From assembly GCF_014640255.1 (NCBI RefSeq), contig NZ_BMGP01000004.1, positions 1-64,000 on the forward strand: DNA of 64,000 bases, given 5' to 3'. The first letter of the stretch is position 1; every line of letters starts with the position of its first letter. The position numbers and the translations under genes were made by a program. Shown here in pieces: positions 16,674-25,308 of the stretch. The notes under the pieces were generated by a model. That model had not been told where the DNA came from. It saw only the letters and a list, made by a program, of their open reading frames with translations, and did not search any database. This DNA is from Subtercola lobariae. GTDB taxonomy: Bacteria > Actinomycetota > Actinomycetes > Actinomycetales > Microbacteriaceae.

Positions 16674-18371
16674 ATGGCGAACATTCGCCCCATGAAGCTC
16701 GTGAGGCACACCGCGCTGCGCCTGGCGACCGCGGTGGTGACCGCCTTTTACGGGGTGTACCGGCTGCATCCGGTGCTGTGGCGCTTCACCGCCCGGCACT
16801 ACCAGCCGTCATTCGAGCGCTTCGCGCGGCTGAACGCGTGGATGATCTGCCAGCAGGCCTACAACGACGTACCGGCCTATCGGCGGTACCAGGGCGAACA
16901 CGGTTTCACGTTTCGGTGGTGGAGTCTCAGCTCCTTCAAGCCGACATCGAAGCACGAGTATGTCGATCAGTACTCCGAAGAAGACCGTTGCTGGGGCGGC
17001 ACGATCGTCACCGTGGGCACGGTGGTCGACGAGTCGAGCGGCTCCAGCGGCATGCCGTATAACTGGATGCGCTCGAAGAACGAATTGCACACCGTTCACG
17101 CCAACGTGGCCGGCTACATCACGTTGCTCTTCGGCTCGCGGCGGCTGTTCTGCATCAACGCCTTCTCGATGGGGGCCTGGGCCACCGGAACGAACACCGG
17201 GCTGGCAATGTCGAAGGTGGCGATGGTGAAGAACACCGGGCCCGACATCGACAAGATCGTCGACACCCTTCGGCATTTCGGGCCCGGCTATTCGTACCTC
17301 ATCAGCGCGTACCCCCCGTTTCTGAAGCATCTGCGCGACCGGCTCGACGCCGAAGGCTTCGATTGGGATGCTCATGAACTCAACGGTTTCGTGGGCGGCG
17401 AGGCGCTGACCGAGGGTCTGCGCGACTACATCGAGCAGAGGTTCGCGCGCGTCTACTCGGGCTATGGCGCGTCAGATCTCACCATCGGCATGGCTGGCGA
17501 GAGCGATCTTTCGGTGTGGTTGCGGCGAAGTCTGGTGGCCAACACCGATCTGCGCGAACTGATGCTGGGGGCCGACGAAGATCGCACGCCCATGATCTTT
17601 CAGTACAACCCGCTTGAGACCTACCTCGAGACCACAGGCGAGGGCGAGCTTCTCGTCACGCTCAATTCGACGGCCATCATGAGCCCGAAGGCTCGCTACA
17701 ACATCGGTGACGAGGCGCGTCTTGTCACGTTTCCGCAGATGCAGGCGTATGTGTCGCAGTTTCCGCGGCTGGCCCTGGCGTTCGAGCGCGCGTTCGCGTC
17801 GCAGCGCATGAAGCTGCCATTCGTGCTGCTGTTCGGGCGCAAAGACTCGACGATCTCGTACATGGGGGCGAACATCTATCCGCTCGATGTGGAGAACGGG
17901 CTCTACCTCGACAACCCCTTTGCGGCGTCGATCGAGTCGTTCAAGCTGAGCCTCGCTGACATCGGCGGCCTCGAGCAGCGGCCGGTCATCCACCTGCAGC
18001 TGCGAGCGGATGCCGCACTCTCGCCGGGCGACATCGATGAGTTGCGCGCGCGTTCGGCCGCCGGGGTGCTTCGGCACCTGGCGAGCGTCTCGCGCGACAT
18101 CGCTCAGTCGCTCGACGAAGACGCCACCGCGTCAGATGTTCGCGTGGAGGTTCATGCGCACGCAACCGGGGTTTTCGCGGGCGGCCTGAGCAAGATCAAG
18201 AACGTGTACCTCGTGACGAGCGGGGAGGCGGCGGCCTCGGCCGCTGCGGCGGCTCCGGGGTCGGCGCGCTCGGCCGCGACGGGCGGCCCGACGAGGTCAG
18301 CAGCGTCGGCGGGGCCAGCAGCACAGGCGGCGGCCGCCGAACCCTTCGCTGCCGACCAGGCGGCGGGCTGA
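16674..18371 (+). CDS. PaaK/CapK-type AMP-forming ligase
   Basis: 565 residues from ATG 16674, with GCAGGAGG upstream. It has the adenylate-forming enzyme pattern: DESSGSSGMPYNW (phosphate loop), YGASDLTIGMAGE, NIGDEARLV and GRKDSTISYMGANIYPLDVE, as in phenylacetate-CoA ligases and CapK-like proteins. These activate a carboxylate as acyl-AMP, then transfer it to CoA or another acceptor. The last 50 residues are an Ala/Ser-rich tail. It is the first gene of a five-gene overlapping operon. Substrate unknown; aryl or polyunsaturated acids are only guesses. Confidence 0.8.
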   Translation: MANIRPMKLVRHTALRLATAVVTAFYGVYRLHPVLWRFTARHYQPSFERFARLNAWMICQQAYNDVPAYRRYQGEHGFTFRWWSLSSFKPTSKHEYVDQYSEEDRCWGGTIVTVGTVVDESSGSSGMPYNWMRSKNELHTVHANVAGYITLLFGSRRLFCINAFSMGAWATGTNTGLAMSKVAMVKNTGPDIDKIVDTLRHFGPGYSYLISAYPPFLKHLRDRLDAEGFDWDAHELNGFVGGEALTEGLRDYIEQRFARVYSGYGASDLTIGMAGESDLSVWLRRSLVANTDLRELMLGADEDRTPMIFQYNPLETYLETTGEGELLVTLNSTAIMSPKARYNIGDEARLVTFPQMQAYVSQFPRLALAFERAFASQRMKLPFVLLFGRKDSTISYMGANIYPLDVENGLYLDNPFAASIESFKLSLADIGGLEQRPVIHLQLRADAALSPGDIDELRARSAAGVLRHLASVSRDIAQSLDEDATASDVRVEVHAHATGVFAGGLSKIKNVYLVTSGEAAASAAAAAPGSARSAATGGPTRSAASAGPAAQAAAAEPFAADQAAG

Positions 18372-19252
18372 TGCGCACCACTGACTTCTCGAAAGCACCT
18401 GCTCAGGCGCGAGCCGGAGCCCTGCTCGTCGTCGAGCTCGGCGATGCGGCAGCGGCAGTGGGGCCATCGGGCGATTCAGGTGCGACAGACCGTGCGCTCG
18501 TCAAGCAACTGACGAGCGCTGCCGGGGCGGTGTGGCACAAAAAGTATCGGCGGGGCGGTGGCGTAACGGGCGTGATGGTGTTCTTCGGCCAACCGCGCGC
18601 GGCGGAGGATGCACGGGCTACGCTCGACCGAGCATCCTGCAGCGTGCGTCTGCTGGTGGCGGAACAGAGCGGCTACAGCAATGGCGTGTGGCGTGCCGAG
18701 GGCAACGTGATGGCGCACATCGAGCACTTCACGCCCACCTCGGTGGAGGCCGCCCGCGGAACGACTCCCCCGCTGGTCGCCGGCGCCGCGCAAACTCATC
18801 GAGTCACGGGTTCGGGTGGGTCGCCGGCCGGCACCCCCGCCAGAACCCGCGACTCGATCTCGACGGAGACCCACGGCACAGCAACGGTTCGGCCCTCGAA
18901 CTCTTCGCGCGGGGGGCGCCAGCCAGATCGACCGGTGACGGATGCCCGGGCGATGTTCGTGGGCGCCACCAAGTATCGCGGGCCACGCGCGCTCATCACG
19001 CTGTCGCGCACGTGGTACCCGATGATCGCCCGAATGCAGAAGCTGCCGGGGTACGTGTGGCACACGATCTACTGGCAACCGCCGTTTACGCTCGGCACGC
19101 TCACCTTCTTCGCCGACCGCGACGATTTGCTCGGTTTCGCGCGGCTTCCGGCGCACCGCCAGCTCATGCAGTGGATCACCCGCGACACCAAAAACGGCAC
19201 CGGGGGCTACATTCGGCTGCATGTCGCGCCAGACGAGGGGGTTACGCGGTGA
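18371..19252 (+). CDS. Unknown two-part protein of the ligase operon
   Basis: 293 residues, starting on the ATG that overlaps the ligase stop (TGATG). Two similar-sized modules of about 100 residues are joined by a Gly/Thr/Ser-rich linker (about 135-190). The C-terminal module (MFVGATKYRGPRALITLSRTWYPMIARMQKLPGYVWHTIYW...FADRDDLLGFARLPAHRQLMQWI) looks like a dimeric alpha-beta barrel of the small monooxygenase or DUF4188 kind, from the beta-strand, helix and W/H pattern. The N-terminal module may be a degenerate copy. No characterised relative recognised. Confidence 0.6.
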   Translation: MRTTDFSKAPAQARAGALLVVELGDAAAAVGPSGDSGATDRALVKQLTSAAGAVWHKKYRRGGGVTGVMVFFGQPRAAEDARATLDRASCSVRLLVAEQSGYSNGVWRAEGNVMAHIEHFTPTSVEAARGTTPPLVAGAAQTHRVTGSGGSPAGTPARTRDSISTETHGTATVRPSNSSRGGRQPDRPVTDARAMFVGATKYRGPRALITLSRTWYPMIARMQKLPGYVWHTIYWQPPFTLGTLTFFADRDDLLGFARLPAHRQLMQWITRDTKNGTGGYIRLHVAPDEGVTR

Positions 19253-20607
19253 TGCTCACGGTCGAGCAGGTGTCGAGCGAACGCGCCCTGCGGGAGTTCA
19301 TCGAGCTGCCCCTACGGCTGTGGCCGCGAGACCTGGCTGTGCCGTTACTCGAGTCGAGCATCCGTTCGTGGTATTCGGGGCGCTCGCCACACCCCGAACC
19401 CATCGAGCTCGTGGTCGTTCGCGACGCTTCGGGCACGGTAGTGGGGCGCAGCACGATGCACACCGACCGCCGATTCGACGAGAAGCTGGGCGAGAAGCTG
19501 CAACTCTTCGGTGCCACCGAATTCGAAACCGAGGAGGCCGCGCTCGCCCTCTTCGACCATTTCGAACAGCGCGCTGAAGCAACCCACCACACCGCACTCT
19601 TCGGCCCGGTCTCGCTGCTGCCCAACCAGTCGGGCGGAGTCATCACCTCGGGTTTTGATGAGCGCGGGTTCGTCGACTCGGCCTGGAATCCGCCCTGGGT
19701 AGCCGACGCCTACGAGCGCGCCGGCTTCGCACGCTGGGGCGAAGCCGACACCTGGATAGTCGCCCCCGTCGGCGTGGTACCGCCGCAGTCGCGCGCGAAA
19801 ATGCTCGCGGCAGAAGCTGCGGCAGCGCAAACCTTCGCCAGCACCACCGCCGGCTCCGCGGACGCCGGCAAAGCCACCGGCGCTCCGACATCGAACGACG
19901 CCACCACCCCCGGGCGCGTTCTTCTCGTCGGCGTTGCCGCAGCGCCTACCGCAGCAGAGTGGGCGAGCGCCGGCGTGCGCCTCGAGTATGGCTCGAAGCG
20001 GCACATGAAAACGCTCGTACCCGAACTGCTCGAACTGCTGAACGCGTCATTCGAGCAGCTGCCCTACTACACGCAGATCACACCCGCCGAAATGGTCGCC
20101 GCAACAGATGGGCTCGCCTTTCTCCTCGACGAACGCCTGCTGCTGGTGGCTCGGGATGCCCGATCCTCACGTGCGACCGCGTTCATCTTGGTCATCCCCG
20201 ACATCACCGAATTCGTGCAGAAGGTCGGCGGAAAGCTCTCGCTCGCGCGGCAACTGCAGCTTCTGGCGACACGATCGAGATATCGGCGGGAGGCCGTTCT
20301 GGTGATTCAGGGTACTGACCCGATTAGGCAGGGGCAGGGCATCCTGAGCCTGTTGAGCAGGCAACTGCAGGTGAATCTGCGGGCCGGCGGGTATCGCGCG
20401 CTCCGTTCGACCTATGTCGACCGCGAGAATGTGGCGTCGACCGCGCAGTTCGCCCGATTCGGAGGGCGCCCGTTGCAGGGATACACGTTCTACCGGCGCC
20501 CGTTGGTTCGTGGCGGTGCAACGCAGGGCCTCGATCACGCGGCCGTCGGGCCGGGCGCCCTCAGCAATGACGCTCACAACCATGACCAGACGGAGCTACC
20601 GACGTGA
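19252..20607 (+). CDS. GNAT-like N-acyltransferase family protein
   Basis: 451 residues, its ATG overlapping the previous stop (ATGA). The stretch LVVVRDASGTVVGRSTMHTDRRF...LFGATEFETEEAALALFDHFEQRAEATHHTALFGPVSLLPNQSGGVITSGFDERGFVDSAWNPPWVADAYERAGF follows the YghO-like double-GNAT pattern in which an LGP(I/V)-N-x-G block is followed by NPPYY...LGF. An Ala/Thr-rich insert lies at about 180-225. Substrate unknown. In this operon it may acylate a product or carry an aminoacyl group. Confidence 0.68.
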   Translation: MLTVEQVSSERALREFIELPLRLWPRDLAVPLLESSIRSWYSGRSPHPEPIELVVVRDASGTVVGRSTMHTDRRFDEKLGEKLQLFGATEFETEEAALALFDHFEQRAEATHHTALFGPVSLLPNQSGGVITSGFDERGFVDSAWNPPWVADAYERAGFARWGEADTWIVAPVGVVPPQSRAKMLAAEAAAAQTFASTTAGSADAGKATGAPTSNDATTPGRVLLVGVAAAPTAAEWASAGVRLEYGSKRHMKTLVPELLELLNASFEQLPYYTQITPAEMVAATDGLAFLLDERLLLVARDARSSRATAFILVIPDITEFVQKVGGKLSLARQLQLLATRSRYRREAVLVIQGTDPIRQGQGILSLLSRQLQVNLRAGGYRALRSTYVDRENVASTAQFARFGGRPLQGYTFYRRPLVRGGATQGLDHAAVGPGALSNDAHNHDQTELPT

Positions 20608-21869
20608 CCGACTCACGCACCCTTCTCGAACGGCTCATTCTGCTGGCGAGCCGGTCTCCGTCTCCGCACAACACCCAACCGTGGTCGGCGCGAATCGTCG
20701 AGCCCGGTAGCGAAGGCGAGGCCCGCGGCAACAGCGACAGCGGCGGCAGCAGCGGCAGCAGCAGCGGCAGCGGCAGCGGCAGCGGCAGCGGCAGCGGCAG
20801 CATCAGCAGCGACGGCGAACGCAGCGAGCCGCGCGCGGTCGAGGTCGCCGTGATTCCGAGCAGAACGCTGCCCGCAGGCGACCCGAGCTTTCGCGACCTT
20901 GTGCTTTCGATCGGAGCCTGGGTCGAAAGCTTCAGCATCGGCGCCGCGGCGGCCGGATTCAGCACCGAGGTTGAGACCCTGCCCGCCCTCTCGCGCCTGC
21001 AAGACCTGCCGATCAGCGGGCCGGCCGACCCATCGGCGCCCGTTGTGCGCGTGACCCTCGTCGACAGCTCGAGCGCGCCGACAGGCATCTCGCCATTTAC
21101 GCCCGACGACGTGCGCCAGAGGGCGGTCTATCGGGGGCGGCTCGCCGGGCATCCGGAGACCTGGGAGAATCTGAGCGACGTCGACCTACCGCCCTGGCTG
21201 AGCTTGCGCAGACTCGACGACCGCGCCATGGCGTATCTCAGCCGCCTCGGCATCGCCTTCACCGGATCTCGCCGCAGCATCGCCCGCGAGCTGCTGCAGT
21301 GGCTGCGGCTCGACCCGGCGCATCCGCGTTACACGCGCGACGGCATGACCGACGTGATGCTCGGCATTCCGCGGCCGTTCGCGCGGCTCGCAACGCCCGC
21401 CACCCGGTACGCCCAGCTGCGCGACCCGCTGCTGGCGGTCGCCGGGCTGGTGGGGCGAACGTCGGAATCACTCGAACGAGCGCGCGTCTTGCGCCCGCTC
21501 GAGCTGTCGCTCGCCGAAAGCTCGGCCGACTCGCCAACGCATTTGGTGCTCGTGGCAAACGCCCGCCTCGCCGCGGCCGACGACACGGCGCAAATCACTG
21601 CGGCGATGGATAGCAGCATTGGCGTCGCCGAATCTGACGCCCTCGACGCCGGCCGCGCCCTGCAGCGGCTGTGGCTGCACGCTCATACCCGCGGGCTGGC
21701 CGTTTCACCGCACTCCGAGCTCATCGACTCGCCCCTGGCGCACGGGCTTCTGCGCAAGCGGCTCTCGCTCGGGCGCAGTGATGTGGCGCTGTCGGTGTTC
21801 AGCGTCGGTGCGGCGACGGGCGAGGTACCACGGTCGCCACGCCTCACCGACTCGCGGCGCAATCAGTGA
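20604..21869 (+). CDS. Acg-type nitroreductase-family protein
   Basis: 421 residues, GTG start overlapping the previous stop (GTGA). The start LILLASRSPSPHNTQPWSARIV is the FMN-binding signature of Acg-type nitroreductases. Later RQRAVYRGRLAGHP and HARGLAVSPHSELID fit the same family. Acg is reported as an FMN-binding protein of uncertain catalytic function. Residues about 38-70 are a serine/glycine repeat (GSSSGSGSGSGSGSGSGS) encoded by an AGCGGC microsatellite at 20739-20805. It probably acts on the product of the operon as a reductase or flavin-binding partner. Confidence 0.78.
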   Translation: MTDSRTLLERLILLASRSPSPHNTQPWSARIVEPGSEGEARGNSDSGGSSGSSSGSGSGSGSGSGSISSDGERSEPRAVEVAVIPSRTLPAGDPSFRDLVLSIGAWVESFSIGAAAAGFSTEVETLPALSRLQDLPISGPADPSAPVVRVTLVDSSSAPTGISPFTPDDVRQRAVYRGRLAGHPETWENLSDVDLPPWLSLRRLDDRAMAYLSRLGIAFTGSRRSIARELLQWLRLDPAHPRYTRDGMTDVMLGIPRPFARLATPATRYAQLRDPLLAVAGLVGRTSESLERARVLRPLELSLAESSADSPTHLVLVANARLAAADDTAQITAAMDSSIGVAESDALDAGRALQRLWLHAHTRGLAVSPHSELIDSPLAHGLLRKRLSLGRSDVALSVFSVGAATGEVPRSPRLTDSRRNQ

Positions 21870-21882
21870 GAGTGCCACCTCG

Positions 21883-23124
21883 ATGACGGCGATTCCCGCG
21901 CGAGTTCGGGCTTGGGGCTGGTTCATGAACCGCTTTCGCTCGATGCACATCGCCACCATGAGCGCCGCCGACATCACGCACAACCAGTCGATGACGCATC
22001 TTGCGGCACCCGTTCGGCGGGCGATTTTCGGCCGCCGCGACCGCCGGGTGAGAGTGGATGATCGAACCATTCCGCCCGCGCCCGGCAGCTCGACGGGCAT
22101 CCCCATCCGCATCTACTGGCCGGTCACGCCACCCGCGGCATCCGCGGCATCCGGCCCGCCCGCACCATCCGCGCCACCCGGCCCGCCCGCGGTATCCGCA
22201 GCATCCGGCCCATCCGAGCCATCCGAGCCATCCGAGCCAGATCGAACCACGCCGCCCCCGTTCCCGACGCCGACGCCGCTGCCGCTGCCGATCGCTCTCT
22301 ACTTTCACGGCGGCGGCTGGACTCTCTTCGGCGGCCTCGACGTGTGCGACTGGCTGCCCTCGCGCGTCGCTGCCGAACTCGGCGCGATCGTGGTGGCCGT
22401 CGACTACCGGCTCGCACCGCAGCACCCGTTTCCGGCAGCCATCGACGACTCGTATGCGGCACTGCAGTGGGTCGCTGCGAACGCCGCGCACCTCGGCGGC
22501 AACCCGGCCAGGATCGCCGTTTTCGGAGACAGCGCCGGCGGCAACATCGCGGCCGTACTCAGCGTGCTGGCCCGAGACGCGGCTCTTGCTGCCCCCGCAA
22601 GCCCGGCGGCCACGACCGTGGCGGCACCGGCCGCACCCTCGGAATCGAAAGCCGCGGCGACCCCCGCAATCCCGGCGGCCACCGCAGACCCGGCAACCCC
22701 GACAATTCCGCACATCGCCTCACAGGCGCTCATCTACCCGGTGACCGACACCGTTCTCGACGACACCTCGATGCTCGCCAACGCCCGTAGCCCCGTGCTT
22801 CACCGCGCCGATATGGCGGCGTTCTTCGACTATTACCTCGGCCCCGACACGGCATCGCCGACGCGAATGGATGCCCGGGCATCCCCCGCCCGCACCCAAT
22901 CGCTCGCGAACCTTCCCCCGACGCTGGTTCAGCTGGGCGCGCACGACGTGCTGCACGACCAGGGCCGTGCGTTCGCGCGCCGCCTCGAAGCCGAGGGCAC
23001 CGAGGTCGAGCTCATCACCTACCCCGAGGCGCCGCACGGCTGGGTGACCTACCCGACCATCATGCGCGTCTCGAACCGAGCAACAGACGGCCTCGTCGAG
23101 TTTCTCCGGCAACACCTGGCCTGA
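21883..23124 (+). CDS. HSL-family alpha/beta hydrolase (esterase)
   Basis: 413 residues from ATG 21883, 13 bases after the preceding gene. It has the family IV oxyanion motif FHGGGWTL, the nucleophile elbow FGDSAGGNIA, Asp in QLGAHDVLHDQ and His in APHGWVTY. Two low-complexity inserts break it: AASAASGPPAPSAPPGPP...PSEPSEPSEPD (about 85-135) and an Ala/Pro/Thr run (about 235-280) after the nucleophile. Both fall in loops between core strands. It is the last gene of the ligase operon and may release or trim an ester product. Confidence 0.85.
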   Translation: MTAIPARVRAWGWFMNRFRSMHIATMSAADITHNQSMTHLAAPVRRAIFGRRDRRVRVDDRTIPPAPGSSTGIPIRIYWPVTPPAASAASGPPAPSAPPGPPAVSAASGPSEPSEPSEPDRTTPPPFPTPTPLPLPIALYFHGGGWTLFGGLDVCDWLPSRVAAELGAIVVAVDYRLAPQHPFPAAIDDSYAALQWVAANAAHLGGNPARIAVFGDSAGGNIAAVLSVLARDAALAAPASPAATTVAAPAAPSESKAAATPAIPAATADPATPTIPHIASQALIYPVTDTVLDDTSMLANARSPVLHRADMAAFFDYYLGPDTASPTRMDARASPARTQSLANLPPTLVQLGAHDVLHDQGRAFARRLEAEGTEVELITYPEAPHGWVTYPTIMRVSNRATDGLVEFLRQHLA

Positions 23125-23318
23125 CTCGGCGCGACCGGCCTGGCGCCGTGACCGGTCGCCGTCGTCGGGCGTGCCGAGCCCGCCTCACGCGCTCTTTCGT
23201 GGTGACGCCAGCGCATCGCGACGCCCGACAGGCCACCACCCCCACCACACCCACGTAGGCCAGCGGCACCCACGGCACCCACCGCAGCCCAGCGGCACCC
23301 GCGGCGCCCCCCGTACCC

Positions 23319-23810
23319 TCAGCCCAGCGGAAGGCTCGACTCCGCAACGGTCTCGTTGTCGGCTCCGAACGAGAACCACGCCCGAACCTCGTCGCCCGCG
23401 AGCACCGCCGGCAGCCAGAACCTGGCGTCATGCCACATCTCGTCGAGTGGAAGCTCGTCAACCGCGAACCACTCCGGAGCGAGCTCGTCAGACCCCACCG
23501 GCTCGCCCTGCCACACCTCGCCCACAAAGACGTTCGAGTTCTGACTCCAGCCTGGCCGAAACGGAAACCGATACTCCAACCGCCCGGCCGCGCGCAGGTC
23601 GCCCGGAGCGACACGGGTGCCCGTCTCCTCCGCCACCTCGCGAACGATAGCCTCGAGCGGGCTCTCCCCCGCCTCCACCTTGCCGCCAGGGCCCACGATC
23701 TTGCCCACCCCGAGCCCTGTGCGTTTGCGACCCAACAGAACTTCACGCCGGCCGCCGGCACGCACGCGCGTCAAATAGCAGACGCACACCTCGTACCCGG
23801 CCACGGGCAT
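23319..23810 (-). CDS. Nudix hydrolase, MTH1/MutT-like
   Basis: 163 residues. The full Nudix box is GPGGKVEAGESPLEAIVREVAEETGTRV (G-x5-E-x7-REVAEETG), preceded by VLLGRKRTGLGVGKIVG. This start is typical of 8-oxo-dGTP diphosphatases of the MTH1 type, which cleanse oxidised nucleotides. The substrate is inferred from family. It is convergent with the hydrolase at 21883; the 194-base gap holds only GC-rich, CCACC-rich sequence. Confidence 0.88.
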   Translation of the reverse strand: MPVAGYEVCVCYLTRVRAGGRREVLLGRKRTGLGVGKIVGPGGKVEAGESPLEAIVREVAEETGTRVAPGDLRAAGRLEYRFPFRPGWSQNSNVFVGEVWQGEPVGSDELAPEWFAVDELPLDEMWHDARFWLPAVLAGDEVRAWFSFGADNETVAESSLPLG

Positions 23811-23876
23811 CCTTTCGCTCGTCTCGAACGGTTTTCGCTGAAGCTTTCGGCGGTCGTAGCGCCCCTGAATCGCTTT

Positions 23877-24416
23877 TCAGAGGTGCTTGAGCATGCGCGT
23901 GTTACCGAGCGTGTTCGGTTTCACGCGGGCGAGGTCGAGAAACTCGGCCACACCCTCGTCGGGTGAGCGAACGAGTTCGGCGTATACCTCGGGGGCGACG
24001 AGAGCGAGCGGCGACGCCACGAACCCGTTGCGCTCGAAGAAGGCCACCTCGAACGTCAGGCAGAACAGGCGCGAGAGGCCGAGCTCACGGGCATCCGTTT
24101 CGATGGAGTCGAGCAGCAGCCGCCCGACGCCCTTGCCGAGCCAGGCGCGGTCGACGGCCAGCGTGCGCACCTCGCCGAGGTCTTCCCAGAACACATGTAA
24201 GGCGCCGCAGCCGACGGGCGTTCCGTTCGCATCGACCGCGATGCGAAACTCTTGCACGGCCTCGTAGAACACCACGGAGTCTTTGCCGAGCAAGATGCGC
24301 TCTTGCACGAGCGGCTCGACCAGGCGCTGAATCCACGGCACATCAGACGTGCGCGCGCGCCGAACCGAAATCGACTCGGCTGGCGAGCGAACGGCTGACA
24401 GGTCTGCGCTGGTCAT
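23877..24416 (-). CDS. argA: Amino-acid N-acetyltransferase (short, Rv2747-type ArgA)
   Basis: 179 residues from ATG 24416. The sequence follows the short actinobacterial ArgA: VRRARTSDVPWIQRLVEPLV, LYEAVQEF-like FYEAVQEFRIAV, VGCGALHVFWEDLGEVRTLAVD, GKGVGRLLLDSIE, CLTFEVAFFERNGF and VAEFLDLARVKPNTLGNTRML. It acetylates glutamate (or glutamine) to start arginine synthesis. No other arg genes are nearby, which is usual for this form. Confidence 0.92.
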   Translation of the reverse strand: MTSADLSAVRSPAESISVRRARTSDVPWIQRLVEPLVQERILLGKDSVVFYEAVQEFRIAVDANGTPVGCGALHVFWEDLGEVRTLAVDRAWLGKGVGRLLLDSIETDARELGLSRLFCLTFEVAFFERNGFVASPLALVAPEVYAELVRSPDEGVAEFLDLARVKPNTLGNTRMLKHL

Positions 24417-24522
24417 ACCCCATCTTCCCAGCCCCGCCCGCAAACCGAAAACCGCCCCCCGGCTTGCCGCTTCGGCCAATGGATGCCCGGCCACCGAACC
24501 TCACTGCCCTCGCCACCGCGCC

Positions 24523-24999
24523 TCAGCCCGAGATCGCCTCCGCGCGCGTCAGCACGAGCAGATCCATGCGCCCAGACTGCACAACCTCGCCATTCTGGTT
24601 ACGTACCGTGATCTCGCGCTCCGCCACCCCGGTCTTACCACTGCTAGCGAGCCTGGTCGACAGAATGTCGACGGTCACCGTCACCGTGTCTCCGATGAAC
24701 ACCGGATGCTCGAATCTCCACTTATCGACCCCGAGCAACGCCACGGCGCTGCCCTCGAACACCCCGGTACGAGCGATGAGCCCGAGGGTGAGTGAGGCCA
24801 CGAGCATCCCATGCACCACCCGCTGCCCGTACCTGGTCTGTTTCGCGAACTCGACATCGGTGTGCACTTGGTTGTTGTCATTCGTCAGGCCTGCGAACAT
24901 CACCACCTCAGCTTCGGTGATGGTCTTGCCCGGCGTTACGAACGTCTGACCGGCGTGGAGGTCTTCGAGGTAATACGGCACCCCAAAAGTATCTCGCAC
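24523..24999 (-). CDS. MaoC-like hot-dog dehydratase
   Basis: 158 residues from GTG 24999 (another GTG lies six codons later). The hydratase-2 pattern is GKTITEAEVVMFAGLTNDNNQVHTDVEFAKQTRYGQRVVHGMLVASL, with the catalytic Asp/His pair in NDNNQVHTD and a GVDKWRFEHPVFIGDTV block. Members hydrate (R)-specific enoyl-CoA or act in polyketide- and mycolate-type lipid metabolism. It stands alone between argA and clpC; substrate unknown. Confidence 0.88.
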   Translation of the reverse strand: MRDTFGVPYYLEDLHAGQTFVTPGKTITEAEVVMFAGLTNDNNQVHTDVEFAKQTRYGQRVVHGMLVASLTLGLIARTGVFEGSAVALLGVDKWRFEHPVFIGDTVTVTVDILSTRLASSGKTGVAEREITVRNQNGEVVQSGRMDLLVLTRAEAISG

Positions 25000-25308
25000 C
25001 GGGTGCCGTCACGCTCGTCTGCGTTCGCGCGGCCATGACCACCACAGACTCGGCGATACCCTTTGCCGACGCATAGCTATTCGTGAGCCCGCTATGACGT
25101 TTTGAGCCGGCTACACCGGTCTCAATGCGGCGTAACGGGCTCAGAACATGGGCGAAGTGCGCGAATCGCAGCGTGAGGGCGCGAGCTCGTGAGAGCGTGA
25201 GAGCGTGAGCTCGCGAGAGCGACGAAGCCCCAACGCCGAGAGGGGCCGACCACCGAAGTGGCCGACCCCTCTCGAACTACCGAACCGCGGGCATCCGCAG
25301 CGCGTCAG
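25000..25308. repeat. Intergenic region with a 60-base palindrome and G-A-G-rich repeats
   Basis: The 309-base gap between the MaoC-like gene and clpC holds a large imperfect palindrome at 25084-25143, with arms beginning TGAGCCCGCTATGACG and TGAGCCCGTTACGCCG. It also has a cluster of GTGAGAGC/GAGCTCG repeats (about 25175-25222) and the clpC terminator hairpin. No gene is seen. Confidence 0.65.
25238..25273 (-). terminator. clpC terminator hairpin
   Basis: The arms GAGAGGGGCCGACCAC (25238-25253) and GTGGCCGACCCCTCTC (25258-25273) pair over 16 positions with two weak pairs around the loop CGAA. It begins 35 bases past the clpC stop. There is no T-run, as often in high-GC actinobacteria. Confidence 0.6.
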
